Shown here one piece after another: positions 1 through 8,764 of a stretch of 64,000 bases of DNA (position 1 is its first letter; every line of letters starts with the position of its first letter). This DNA is from Candidatus Hydrogenedentota bacterium (GTDB lineage Bacteria > Hydrogenedentota > Hydrogenedentia > Hydrogenedentales > JAEUWI01). A program made the translations under genes and the position numbers. The notes under the pieces are model-generated. The model searched no databases. It was given only the letters and a program-made list of their open reading frames with translations, and was not told the origin of the DNA. The stretch spans positions 1 to 64,000 of the forward strand of contig JAHBVV010000022.1 of NCBI GenBank assembly GCA_019637335.1, in the 5' to 3' direction.

Positions 1-61
1 GTGCCGAAAGAGATAGTCGGTATAGCTCCGAGTTGCCCAGACTTGAAAAACCGATGGTTCC

Positions 62-97
62 TTGTCGTTTAAGTCCTTTCTGTCGTTTAGGTCTTTT
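62..97. repeat. 9-nt-period GTC-core repeat, four degenerate units
   Basis: Four consecutive 9-mers (ttgtcgttt, aagtccttt, ctgtcgttt, aggtctttt) share a GTC at the same position of each unit. The period and core match the better arrays at 24801-24943, 29821-29937 and 52630-52656. It lies in the gene-free first 480 bp of the window. Confidence 0.5.
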
Positions 98-117
98 TTC
101 TGGCATCGCGCCGGAAA

Positions 118-306
118 GCGCAAGTAAGCTTGCGCAGTCCAATGTCGTCTCTATCGCTTCGCCGCGTCCCACGAGAAAAGGAACGGCGCTCTCTGGACTG
201 CGGTGGCTTGCCACCGCTCTTTCTGCGGGAGCTTGCTCCTATGCCGGACAGCTTCACCCGCCGCCGCGAGCAAGCTCGCTGGGATGAAGCGCAAGCAAGC
301 TTGCGC
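118..306. repeat. Cluster of five short REP-like hairpins
   Basis: Five perfect small inverted repeats stand in a row: 118-124/129-135, 200-206/211-217, 228-232/235-239, 266-271/274-279 and 289-295/300-306. Most are built round an AGCTTGC or AGCAAGC core. The first and last are followed by the same GCGCAGTCC, and the second is preceded by its complement, GGACTGC. This looks like degraded repetitive extragenic palindrome material. No gene can be supported in positions 1-484. Confidence 0.6.
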
Positions 307-484
307 AGTCCAAAGCGGAGCCCTTTACTACACGGCATCCGATTACGAGGGGCGCGTCTTTCTCTGGCATACCGACGATTGGTTATAGGCCCAAGGCAAG
401 CGTTATCATCAAGACGTATTGCGGAATTTTCGGTATACCGGCCCTTCCGTTGCGAAGCCAGAGTACCACCAAGGAGATCCTGCC

Positions 485-1354
485 ATGACAGGTTGCTGGA
501 ACTGGTCACAACGATTGGGGTGGAGTCTGGCGATAATGCTGGGCCTGTCGCAAGGAAGTTTTGGTCAAGCCATCGGGGACAACCCCTTTTTCGCCATGTG
601 CACCGGCACGAAAGACGAGGCTCACGCCACGCCCGCCGCGCAGGTGGCTATGGTGAAGGAACTGGGCTATGCGGGCACGGATCTTATCGGCGTGGCTGGA
701 TTGAAGGACGTTCTGGAGGCCATTGACGGGGAGGGCAGCCGATTCTTCGCCCTTTACACGCCCGTCCGGATAGACCCGGAACAGCCGCAATGGGAGGAGG
801 GTCTGGAGGACGCCCTGGCGCTGCTGGAAGGGCGGGATTGTGTCTTGTGGGTGCCCATGACGAGTACGATTCATCCGCCGTCTTCGCCGGAGGGCGATGA
901 GGCCGCCGTGGCTGTGGTGCGCCGCCTGGCGGACCTGGCGGCGGCGAAGGGGCTCCGCGTTGCCCTCTATCCTCACACCAACGACTGGATGGAGCGTGTG
1001 GAGGATGCGGTGCGCGTGGCGCGAAAGGTGAATCGGCCCAATGTGGGGGTGACCTTCAATCTCTGCCACTGGCTGAAGGTGGACGGCGAAAATCTCCGGG
1101 AACGGATCGTGGAGGCCCGGCCCCACCTCTTCATGGTGACCATCAACGGGGCCGACGCGGGCGGCGACAACTGGAAGGCGCTGATCCAGCCCCTGGGCGA
1201 CGGCGCCTACGACGTGCGCCCGCTGCTCGCGCTCCTGGAGGAGCTGAACTACGAGGGCCCCATCGGCCTCCAGGGCTACGGCATCGGCGGCGACGTGGCC
1301 GAGAATCTGCGCCGTTCCATGGCGGCCTGGCGCAGCCTGACGAACGTGGAGTGA
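485..1354 (+). CDS. Secreted sugar phosphate isomerase/epimerase-like TIM-barrel protein
   Basis: The 289-residue protein begins with a short basic N-region and a hydrophobic stretch ending in ...GSFGQA, so it is probably exported. The body fits the xylose isomerase-like TIM-barrel family (AP_endonuc_2 type): helix 'AMVKELGYAGTDL', 'KGLRVALYPHTNDW', 'NVGVTFNLCHWL' and the C-terminal 'YEGPIGLQGYG'. Such proteins isomerise or epimerise sugars; the substrate is not readable here. I chose ATG 485 because AAGGAG lies about 8 nt upstream and because it opens the signal peptide; an in-frame ATG at 419 lacks both. It stands alone, facing away from the repeat region and converging on the pectate lyase gene. 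Confidence 0.75.
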   Translation: MTGCWNWSQRLGWSLAIMLGLSQGSFGQAIGDNPFFAMCTGTKDEAHATPAAQVAMVKELGYAGTDLIGVAGLKDVLEAIDGEGSRFFALYTPVRIDPEQPQWEEGLEDALALLEGRDCVLWVPMTSTIHPPSSPEGDEAAVAVVRRLADLAAAKGLRVALYPHTNDWMERVEDAVRVARKVNRPNVGVTFNLCHWLKVDGENLRERIVEARPHLFMVTINGADAGGDNWKALIQPLGDGAYDVRPLLALLEELNYEGPIGLQGYGIGGDVAENLRRSMAAWRSLTNVE

Positions 1355-1433
1355 GGCGGGGGAGCGGGTAGGGCCGCCTGCCCTCCCGACCCAACAAGAT
1401 CCCCACAGGCCGCGATGCCCTCCAACACCGCTA

Positions 1434-2948
1434 TTACGCCGCGATGAAGCGCGCGAGGGTGACGATGTTTCGGCTGAACGTCCGCGCGTCCAGCATGGGC
1501 GTTCCTTTTTCGATGCGGCTGCGGTCGCGGGCGGGGGCGGGTTCGACCCAGGCGCCATCTTCGCGCTGCGCCTTGAGGATTTTCGCGGCCTGATCCGCGA
1601 GCACATCGGAGGTCTTGCCGGGGGTCGCGGGACGCACAAGACGGCGCGGGGTCCATTCGCCCTCGGGGATGGCGGCGAGTTGCTCGTAATGCGCTTCGAT
1701 GGCGTCCAGTTGGCTCGGGCTCTTGAAGCTGTAGTGCGTGGGCATATCCGCGTCGCTGTAGGTCACTTCATAGTCTTTCGTGAAGTAGAGCGGCGTGTTG
1801 GTTTTGAGTTCGTAGAAGCGCGCGAGGCGTCCGTCTTCCAGGAGGGAGGCCTTGTAATAGGTTAGGGCGCGGGGGAGGGGCGCCAGGTACTTGCGGTCGC
1901 CGGTCAACTCGTAGACCCGCAGCAGCGAGCGCATGACGCCCTGGGACTCGCCGCCGGTGATGGATGCGGGTTCGAATTTCCGGGCCCAGGCGGGGTGCAT
2001 GTCCGCGTTGTACTGTTGCGCCCAGCCGGGCTGCGGGTCGGGCATCTGCGCGAGGATCATGAAATCGCCAGCACGCCTGCCGGACCGCGTGTAGGCGTCG
2101 TTCTGGTAGATTTCGCCCGCCATGAACATGACTTCCAGCGTATCCGCCAGGGTGTTGTCGTTGAACGTGTAGAAGTCGGCGTAGGGCGCATTGGGATAGG
2201 CTTTCGGCCAGTCCTCGGGATAGGACGCCGGCTTCACGGGGTAGTTCGCGGGGTCTGGAGGCCCCGAGAAGCGCTGGGGCCACGCGCCATTGGGGTATTG
2301 CGCCTCCATCAGTTTTTTCAGGGCGTAGGTCGCGGCTTCGTGAATGGCTCTGTCCGAGAATTCGAGCGCCTGGTCCACCCGCATGAGGCAGCGCAACGCC
2401 GCCTGGGTCGTATCGTCGTCCAGCGTGCTGGTGTTTCGCGCATTCTCGTTGTGATCGGACTCCACGCGGTACCGGTACTTCTTGCGGTCCTCCGGCGCGA
2501 ACTCCAGGCGATAATCCCAGCCGCCCGAGTCCAGTTGTGTGCGCACCAGCGCGGTGGCGGTTTCGCGGGCGGCCTCCAGGTAATAGGGATCGCGCGTGAG
2601 CTCGTACACCGTGACGTAGGCCAGCCCCACGCTCGGCGTGCCCGGCGGCTGCGCCCAGGCGGCGGTGCGCGTCGCGGGCACTTCACCTTCGACTTCGGAG
2701 AAATCGGCGGCATAACGCCAGAGGTAGCCGCCTTCGATGGAGACCGTGTCGCGGAAATACGCCACGCCGCGCCGGAGCGCGTCGGCGGCCTCGTCGCGCG
2801 ACGGCGCCGGATCGGCCCAGGCCAGCGGGTGAAGAAGGCAAATGAAGAGGCCAGCGAAGCAACAGGAGACGACGCCAAACCGCCCTCTGGATGCGCGAAT
2901 TGCAGCGATTTCCTGAAAGAAGCGGGATATAAGAGGTCGGGGTGGCAT
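1434..2948 (-). CDS. Secreted pectate lyase, PL10-like
   Basis: The 504-residue protein has an N-terminal signal (hydrophobic core 'CCFAGLFICLLHPLAWA'). It then has the alpha-helical toroid pattern of family 10 polysaccharide lyases: 'QYPNGAWPQRFSG' near residue 216, 'TFNDNTLADTLEVMF', 'QMPDPQPGWAQQYN' and 'ARKFEPASITGGESQGV'. These enzymes cleave polygalacturonate by beta-elimination outside the cytoplasm. AGGAG sits 7 nt before ATG 2948. It is divergent from the phospholipase D gene and appears monocistronic. Its presence, with the RIFT-barrel protein at 39-41.7 kb, suggests use of plant or algal pectin-like polymers. Family assignment is good; the exact substrate is inferred. Confidence 0.82.
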   Translation of the reverse strand: MPPRPLISRFFQEIAAIRASRGRFGVVSCCFAGLFICLLHPLAWADPAPSRDEAADALRRGVAYFRDTVSIEGGYLWRYAADFSEVEGEVPATRTAAWAQPPGTPSVGLAYVTVYELTRDPYYLEAARETATALVRTQLDSGGWDYRLEFAPEDRKKYRYRVESDHNENARNTSTLDDDTTQAALRCLMRVDQALEFSDRAIHEAATYALKKLMEAQYPNGAWPQRFSGPPDPANYPVKPASYPEDWPKAYPNAPYADFYTFNDNTLADTLEVMFMAGEIYQNDAYTRSGRRAGDFMILAQMPDPQPGWAQQYNADMHPAWARKFEPASITGGESQGVMRSLLRVYELTGDRKYLAPLPRALTYYKASLLEDGRLARFYELKTNTPLYFTKDYEVTYSDADMPTHYSFKSPSQLDAIEAHYEQLAAIPEGEWTPRRLVRPATPGKTSDVLADQAAKILKAQREDGAWVEPAPARDRSRIEKGTPMLDARTFSRNIVTLARFIAA

Positions 2949-3170
2949 TGAAATCTCCTGCGTGGGATACCATAATGGCTTTTGGTTCGCGTGCCGCCCC
3001 TCGCGCCCTGCTGGCCCGCGCCGGCCTGATTGTATTGAATCAGAAGCTTTTCGGGCAGTTCAAGGGCATGTGCGCCTTTTCGAAATTCCGCGCCGCATCC
3101 ATCTCGGGTGGCTTCGCCGTGCAGCAGTACGTCTTGCGCTCTACGCGCGGACAAACACCGCGGAGAATGA

Positions 3171-5387
3171 ATGAACTATCGTGATGAAGGTCCCGAATGG
3201 CGCGTAGCGGCGGGGCGCCTATCGCCCCTCGTGGACGGTGAGGAATATTATCCGGCGCTCCGGGACGCCCTGATCGGGGCGCGTAAGCAGATCTTCATCG
3301 TCGGGTGGGACCTGCACACGGAAGTCCTGCTGCTTCGCGGGGACGCGGCGGAAGAAGCGGCCCGGGAAAGCGAGTGGCCGATCCGGCTTGCGGATCTGCT
3401 GCTTGCGCTGGTGCGGGAGCGCGCGGACCTCCACATCCGGCTGCTCATCTGGGAGGGATCCCCGCTTTTTGTTTTCGAGCGCCAGCATATCCCGCGCATG
3501 CACTGGCCGTGGGCCAAACACCCGCGGATCGAGATTGTCTGGGATCGCGATACGCCACGGCTCTCTTCGCACCACCAGAAATTCGTGGTGATAGACGGCG
3601 CGATGGCCTTTGCGGGGGGGATGGACCTGACCTCGGGCCGGTGGGACACGCACGCGCATCACCGGGAGGACCCGCGCCGCAAGACGCCGGGACTGTTCGC
3701 CGGGGAAGGCCAGCCCTACCACGACATCATGCTCGCGCTGGACGGCGAGGCGGCGCGCACGCTGGGCGGGTGGGCGCGGGAGCGCTGGCTGCGCGCGACC
3801 GGAGAGCGGGTGTCGCCTTGCGAAATCGAGGTCGAGGCGGATTCGCACTGGCCCGTGAACCTCAAGCCGGTTTTTCGGGATCAGGAGGTGGAGATTGCGC
3901 TTACGCAGCCGCTGTACGGGGGACGGCCCGAAAAGCGCCAGGTGGAGTCCACCTATCTGGCGCAAATCGCGGCGGCGCGGAGGCTGATCTACATTGAGTC
4001 TCAGTACCTCACGTGTGCGCCTATTGTGGATGCGCTCTGTGATCGGCTCCGGGAACAGGGTGGGCCGGAAGTCATAATAATCCTGCCGTGGGGTTGCCCG
4101 GGATCGCTTCAGGCGATGAGCATGGATCCCCGGCGCGACGAACTGCTTGATCGGCTGCGCGATACGGGCGGTCGCGTCCAGGCCTATTGGGCGACGCTGC
4201 GCGGCGGCGAACTTGAAAGCATCGCGTGCGACGCGGTCTACATACACGCAAAGACGTTGGTCATCGACGACAGGATGATGCGCGTGGGATCGGCCAACCT
4301 GAACAACCGATCCATGGGGCTCGACACGGAGTTGGACCTTTCGATTTGGTTGAAGGACGGCGACGAGGCGGGCGCGCGGGCGATCCGGGATTTCCGGCGG
4401 CGATTGATGGCCTACCTGCTCGGCGTGGACGTAGACGCGGTGTCGCGCGCGGAGGCGGAGACCGGTTCCGTAGTCGGCGCGATTGAAGCGCTCCGCGGGG
4501 GCGAGCGGACGCTGCATCCCTTTGCGCACCGGGCGACCCCGCTCCAGTCCTCCCTGGTGCTGCCGCGGGAACTTTCGGATCCGGACCGGCCGCTGGATGA
4601 CATCGACGCCGATCGCGTGCTTCGGGTCATCGCGGAACTCGGGGGCGGCGAACCGCCCCTGCGCCGCCCGCTGTATTCGGCAATCGGGATGCTGAAACGG
4701 CGTCGCGGCGGCATCATCGCGCTTGGATGCCTGCTGGCGCTGATCGCGCTCTGGGCGCTGTCGCCATTGCGCGGCCTTATCGACTCGGAAGCCCTGCAAA
4801 CCTCGCTCGAACGCATCCGATCCAGTCCAGCCGGCGCGGCGGGCGTGACGTTGGCGTTTGCGTTGCTCGCCACCGCCGGCGTTCCCGTGAGCATGCTTGC
4901 AACGGCGACCGGCGCCGTTTTCAGCGTCGCGCTGGCGCTCCCGGTGTGCCTGGCGGCGACAACGCTTTCGGCGTACCTGAGCTTCAGTGCGGGCCAGTTT
5001 GCGCCCGACCGATTGCGGGCCTTTATATCGGGCCGCATGCCGGAGGAACTGGAGCGCCGGCTTTCGAACTTGAGCGTCCTCGGTGTGGTAATCCTCCGCC
5101 ACATTCCCGTAGCGCCGTTCGCCATCGTCAACCTTGCGTGCGGGCTGGTTGGCGTGCCCCGGGGGCGCTTTCTTGCGGGAACCGCGCTGGGGATGCTTCC
5201 GGGCATGCTGATGCTCGCGTGGCTCGGACAGGAGACGGTCGAGGTGCTCCTTAATCCGGGTTCGGGGGGCGCGGTGAAACTCGCGGCCATCGCGGCCTTC
5301 GTTATCGGCATGGCTTTCGCCGCCGAACGCGTGCTGCGGCGCTATGACCCGGATTCGTACGACTCCTCCGGCGCGGGCGCGGAGTAG
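3171..5387 (+). CDS. Phospholipase D-family protein fused to a VTT (SNARE-associated) membrane domain
   Basis: The 738-residue fusion has an N-terminal half with two phospholipase D HxK active sites: 'SSHHQKFVVIDG' near residue 134 and 'YIHAKTLVIDDRMMRVGSANLNN' near residue 359. The C-terminal third (about 510-735) has several membrane segments and the VTT/TVP38-DedA pattern ('VVILRHIPVAPFAIVNLACGLVGVPRGRFL'). PLD members transfer phosphatidyl groups or hydrolyse phosphodiesters; VTT proteins are membrane proteins linked to lipid scrambling. The combination suggests phospholipid remodelling at the inner membrane. CGGAG lies just before ATG 3171. The EEP gene begins 4 nt after the stop. Confidence 0.88.
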   Translation: MNYRDEGPEWRVAAGRLSPLVDGEEYYPALRDALIGARKQIFIVGWDLHTEVLLLRGDAAEEAARESEWPIRLADLLLALVRERADLHIRLLIWEGSPLFVFERQHIPRMHWPWAKHPRIEIVWDRDTPRLSSHHQKFVVIDGAMAFAGGMDLTSGRWDTHAHHREDPRRKTPGLFAGEGQPYHDIMLALDGEAARTLGGWARERWLRATGERVSPCEIEVEADSHWPVNLKPVFRDQEVEIALTQPLYGGRPEKRQVESTYLAQIAAARRLIYIESQYLTCAPIVDALCDRLREQGGPEVIIILPWGCPGSLQAMSMDPRRDELLDRLRDTGGRVQAYWATLRGGELESIACDAVYIHAKTLVIDDRMMRVGSANLNNRSMGLDTELDLSIWLKDGDEAGARAIRDFRRRLMAYLLGVDVDAVSRAEAETGSVVGAIEALRGGERTLHPFAHRATPLQSSLVLPRELSDPDRPLDDIDADRVLRVIAELGGGEPPLRRPLYSAIGMLKRRRGGIIALGCLLALIALWALSPLRGLIDSEALQTSLERIRSSPAGAAGVTLAFALLATAGVPVSMLATATGAVFSVALALPVCLAATTLSAYLSFSAGQFAPDRLRAFISGRMPEELERRLSNLSVLGVVILRHIPVAPFAIVNLACGLVGVPRGRFLAGTALGMLPGMLMLAWLGQETVEVLLNPGSGGAVKLAAIAAFVIGMAFAAERVLRRYDPDSYDSSGAGAE

Positions 5388-5391
5388 GCAC

Positions 5392-6108
5392 GTGCGGCGC
5401 CGGGCGGCCAGCTGGAATATTCACGGGTGCGTCGGCCCGGGAGGGCAGCACGATGTTGATCGGGTTGCTCGGGTGTTGCGCACGCTGGACGCGGATGTAA
5501 TCGGCCTTCAGGAAGTGGATTGGCGGCATCCGGCCGGCGAGAAGAAGGAAGTGCTGGCGTATCTGGCCGACGCCCTGGGTATGCACGCCGTCGAGGGGCC
5601 GAACCTCCATGATCACCGGGGCCGGTACGGCAACGGGCTTCTGACGCGCCTGCCCGTACTCGGATACCGCCAGCGATCCCTCGCCTGCGACGGGCGGGAG
5701 CCGCGCGGCGCCATTGACGCCACCCTGGACACGGGCGACGGGCGCTTGCGGGTGATCGTGACCCACCTGGGGCTCAACGCGCGCGAGCGCCGGATGCAAC
5801 TGAACTGGCTGCGCGAGGCGGCGTCCGCGCACACGCGGGGAGACTATATGTTGCTGTTGGGCGACCTGAACGAGTGGTTCGGAACCCGCACCGTGCGGCG
5901 CGCGCTGACGCCGCAGCCATTTTCGGCCCTGTTTACCGGGCGCACGTTTCCGAGCCGCTGGCCGCTTTTTTCGCTCGACTGCATTCTTGCGGAACCCGCG
6001 CCGCGGGCGCTGTCGGGCCGGGTAGTTCGCACGCCGGAAGCACGGCTCGCCTCGGATCATCTCCCCGTGGTGGCGGACATCGCGTGGGACCCATGCGGGG
6101 CCCCGTAA
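5392..6108 (+). CDS. Endonuclease/exonuclease/phosphatase (EEP) family protein
   Basis: About 238 residues from GTG 5392, preceded by GGAG 7 nt upstream. ATG 5344 is in frame but lies inside the phospholipase D gene and adds only basic, unconserved residues. The EEP fold is clear: 'SWNIHGCVG' at the start, 'DVIGLQEVDW', 'VIVTHLGL', 'LLGDLNEWFG' and the terminal 'ASDHLPVVADI' with the catalytic Asp-His. The family hydrolyses phosphodiesters in nucleic acids, lipids or inositol phosphates. Its tight coupling to a PLD/VTT protein makes a phospholipid or headgroup substrate more likely than DNA; that is inference. No signal peptide is seen. Confidence 0.83.
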   Translation: MRRRAASWNIHGCVGPGGQHDVDRVARVLRTLDADVIGLQEVDWRHPAGEKKEVLAYLADALGMHAVEGPNLHDHRGRYGNGLLTRLPVLGYRQRSLACDGREPRGAIDATLDTGDGRLRVIVTHLGLNARERRMQLNWLREAASAHTRGDYMLLLGDLNEWFGTRTVRRALTPQPFSALFTGRTFPSRWPLFSLDCILAEPAPRALSGRVVRTPEARLASDHLPVVADIAWDPCGAP

Positions 6109-6136
6109 CGGGCGCCGCCCCGGCCTGGAGCCCACG

Positions 6137-6835
6137 ATGCGCATGGGGCGGGGTCAGGCTGTGATTAGCTTTTCGATACATCCCGCCGGCGCCGTGGCGC
6201 TGTTCACCGCGACGGCGCTGCTCGCGGCGGTTCCGGGCGCCAGCGTGATCGCGGTAAGCGCCCGCGCGGCGGCCGGAGGATTCAGGCATGGCCTCTACAC
6301 GGCGCTGGGGGTGACGGCCGGGGATTTGGTTTTCCTGATCACCGCGTTTGTTGGACTATCGGCTGTGTCGAATGTCCTCGGAGAAGCGGGCGCCGCCTGG
6401 CTCTCCCTGGCGTGCGGCGCGTATCTGATCGTCCTCGGGGGGCTGTTGTTACGCCCTCCGCCGAAATTTGCGCCAGAACAAGGGATTCCCGGCGGCGGAG
6501 CGGCGGCGTCGTTTCTTCTTGGCCTGGCCATTACCCTCGGCGATCAGAAGGCGGTGCTTTTCTATGCGGGCTTTCTTCCGGCTTTCGTGGATGTCCATGT
6601 GCTCACTCGGTGGGATTGTGCGCTGATTGCGGTGGCGATACTGACGCCACTGACTCTGGTCAAGCTCCTGTACGCCGCCGCCGCCAGCCGCGCGGGTGTG
6701 CGCGTTTCACCCCGCCTGGCGGGAAGGCTGGGAAAAGTCGCCTCTTGCGTTCTCGTGGCCGTGGGGGTATGGTTGGTGGTGCGGGCGCTTCCGGGACTTC
6801 TGCGCGTGTATGCCGGGGTCGGAATGGAACTATAG
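6137..6835 (+). CDS. LysE/RhtB family translocator
   Basis: The 232-residue membrane protein has about six hydrophobic segments and the LysE pattern: an N-terminal 'AVPGASVIAVSARAAAGGFRHG', then 'ALGVTAGDLVFLITAFVGLSAV', and a central 'GLAITLGDQKAVLFYAGFLPAFV' (usually NPKA in the family, here DQKA). Members export amino acids or related small metabolites. The start could be ATG 6137, ATG 6143 or GTG 6161. It follows the EEP gene by 28 bp and probably shares its transcript. The D-Q in place of N-P in the signature places it among the divergent LysE members. Confidence 0.78.
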   Translation: MRMGRGQAVISFSIHPAGAVALFTATALLAAVPGASVIAVSARAAAGGFRHGLYTALGVTAGDLVFLITAFVGLSAVSNVLGEAGAAWLSLACGAYLIVLGGLLLRPPPKFAPEQGIPGGGAAASFLLGLAITLGDQKAVLFYAGFLPAFVDVHVLTRWDCALIAVAILTPLTLVKLLYAAAASRAGVRVSPRLAGRLGKVASCVLVAVGVWLVVRALPGLLRVYAGVGMEL

Positions 6836-6877
6836 TCCGGCTATGCGGCACGAAACAAAGATAAGGAGGCAGGGATC

Positions 6878-7594
6878 ATGATTCGATTTGTGTGCGGTGT
6901 TACCATCTTGTTGCTGCTTGCGGGATGCGCCAGCCGCCCCATTTCGAATTCGGGCTATTCCCGGCACGGGTATGGCGGCGGGAACCCGATGTACCGGGGC
7001 GAGCTGAGCGAATTCGACGTGCTGGGGGTTCGGGCGGGGACAGACGTTTCCGAGGAGGCCATTCGCGCGGCGCTCGACGAGGGTCCGGAGCGAATCACCT
7101 TGCGCCGGGGCGATCCGGTGCTCCTGATCCAGTCCGGGGCGCTGATGCCGGATGAGGAGATGATCGCACACCTGGAGCGCGACTTGAGCGTCACGGTTTT
7201 CACGGGAATTCCAGAGCGCGAGAAGGACGAGGACGCGAGCTACGCCAGTTCGCTGCGACTGGCCGCCGCGCGGGGCGGTATCGGGACGATTCTGGTGTAT
7301 TGGGGCGTGCTGGAATCGGGCACGCAGAATCTGGCGACGAAGACCGTGTCCTGGGCGCCGATCGTGGGGTATGCGGTGCCGGACGAAACCCAGCGCATGC
7401 GGATCCGGCTGAAGGTGGCCGCAATCGACGTGCGTACGGGCCATTGGGAGATGTTTACGCCGGAGACCTTCGAGGACAAGAGCATGAGCGCGCGGGTCAA
7501 CCGCCGGAACAGCGATCAGGCGCAGGTCGCAACGCTCAAATCGCAGGCCTACGAGAAGGCGGCGGGCGAGATCGCGTCGCGCTATATCCGGTAG
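6878..7594 (+). CDS. Outer-membrane-type lipoprotein of unknown function
   Basis: The 238-residue protein has a lipobox LLAGC with Cys17, so it should be lipidated after export. The mature part begins with a Gly/Tyr-rich linker, followed by an alpha/beta domain: 'ILVYWGVLESGTQNLATKT', then 'MRIRLKVAAIDVRTGHWEMFTPETFED'. This arrangement resembles lipoproteins that sense or assemble envelope components. I cannot place it in a named family with certainty. AAGGAGG lies 7-8 nt before ATG 6878. A TATAGT hexamer occurs at 6831-6836 without a good -35. It converges on hemH with a 5-bp gap. Confidence 0.7.
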   Translation: MIRFVCGVTILLLLAGCASRPISNSGYSRHGYGGGNPMYRGELSEFDVLGVRAGTDVSEEAIRAALDEGPERITLRRGDPVLLIQSGALMPDEEMIAHLERDLSVTVFTGIPEREKDEDASYASSLRLAAARGGIGTILVYWGVLESGTQNLATKTVSWAPIVGYAVPDETQRMRIRLKVAAIDVRTGHWEMFTPETFEDKSMSARVNRRNSDQAQVATLKSQAYEKAAGEIASRYIR

Positions 7595-7599
7595 ACCGG

Positions 7600-8622
7600 C
7601 TAGACGGCGCGGATTAGATCGGCCATGGCCCGCACCCATGTCGGGTGGGTGTTGAGGGAAGGGATCAATTCGAACGCCTCTCCGCCATGTTCGAGGAAGC
7701 TTTCCTTCGCCTGCATCCCGATTTCCTCGAGGGTCTCGAGGCAATCCGCCGTAAACGCGGGCGAGAGGATCGCCAGCCGCTTCACGCCTTCGTTCGCCAG
7801 CCGTTCGACCGTCTCGTCGGTGGCCGGGGTAAGCCACGGATCGCGGCCCAGCCGGGACTGGAAAGTCAGCGTGCAATTGTCGTCCGTCAGGCCCAGCCGC
7901 TCCATGATCGCGCGGGCGGTGAAGGCGCAATGACGCCGGTAACAGTGCTTGTTGGCGGAATTAAGGACGCTGCAGCAGTCCGGAACCTTCAGGCAGTGCT
8001 CGCCGGAGGGGTCGCCCTTCTCGATTTGACGCTCGGGGAGGCCGTGGTAGCTCAGCACGACGTGATCCGGTTTGAAGGCCTCCAGGCGCTCCGCGGCGAC
8101 TTCGCGCCAGGCGTCCAGGTAGCCCTCGTCGTCGTAGTAGGGCGGGAGGATCGAGAAAAACGGGACGTTCCACTGTTTCGCGGCGTAGCGGTAGCAGCGC
8201 TCCATTACCGCGCCGGTCGTCGCCGAAGCGTACTGGGGAAACATGGGCACGACGATGATCCGGTCCACGTCCTTTTCCAGGAGTTCCTCTATGCCGTCTT
8301 CAATCGAGGGCACGCCATAGGCCATGCCCAGGGCGATGGGCATGTCGGGGAGTTCTTTGGCGAGGGCCTCGGCGAAATCCTCGCTGATGCTGATCAGGGG
8401 GGAGCCGCGGTCCGTCCAGATGGCCTTGTAGGCCTCCGCGGTCTGTTTCGGCCGGAACGGGAGGATGAAGCAATTCACGATAATCCAGCGCTTCCAGGCC
8501 GCAATGTCGATAATCCGCGGATCGGACAGGAACTGGCGGAGATATTCGCGGGTCTCGGCGGTTTCGGGCGCCGAGGACGATCCGGTGTTCAGGAGCAGGA
8601 TGCCGGTGGAAAATTCTTTCAT
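7600..8622 (-). CDS. hemH: Ferrochelatase
   Basis: The 340-residue protein matches ferrochelatase through its whole length: 'GILLLNTGSSSAPE' at the start, 'RIIVVPMFPQYASATTGAV', the catalytic-His segment 'SYHGLPERQIEKGDP' (His183) and 'LSPAFTADCLETLEEIG' with the second conserved acid. It inserts iron (or another divalent metal) into a porphyrin at the last step of haem synthesis. Several cysteines occur ('HCL', 'DCC', 'HCYRRHC'), so an Fe-S cluster is possible but not established. Gene-starting ATG is at 8622. No other haem gene is adjacent. Confidence 0.95.
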   Translation of the reverse strand: MKEFSTGILLLNTGSSSAPETAETREYLRQFLSDPRIIDIAAWKRWIIVNCFILPFRPKQTAEAYKAIWTDRGSPLISISEDFAEALAKELPDMPIALGMAYGVPSIEDGIEELLEKDVDRIIVVPMFPQYASATTGAVMERCYRYAAKQWNVPFFSILPPYYDDEGYLDAWREVAAERLEAFKPDHVVLSYHGLPERQIEKGDPSGEHCLKVPDCCSVLNSANKHCYRRHCAFTARAIMERLGLTDDNCTLTFQSRLGRDPWLTPATDETVERLANEGVKRLAILSPAFTADCLETLEEIGMQAKESFLEHGGEAFELIPSLNTHPTWVRAMADLIRAV

Positions 8623-8764
8623 CTGATAGCGGGTCCATTCGTTCTAACGGCCAATGCCCAATACGGTGAGGGGTGGCTGGCGTCCCCCTCGTTTGCCTGC
8701 CGCGGACGCTATCCCCTGACGCGCCGGCGGGTGGCCTGCGCGGGAGACGCTTGCGCGCCGCTTA

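Noticed and set aside
87-726. Long open frames on both strands over the first 700 bases
   Set aside because: They cross the hairpin repeats, are Arg-rich from GC bias, and overlap the sugar isomerase-like gene. No domain or ribosome site is seen.
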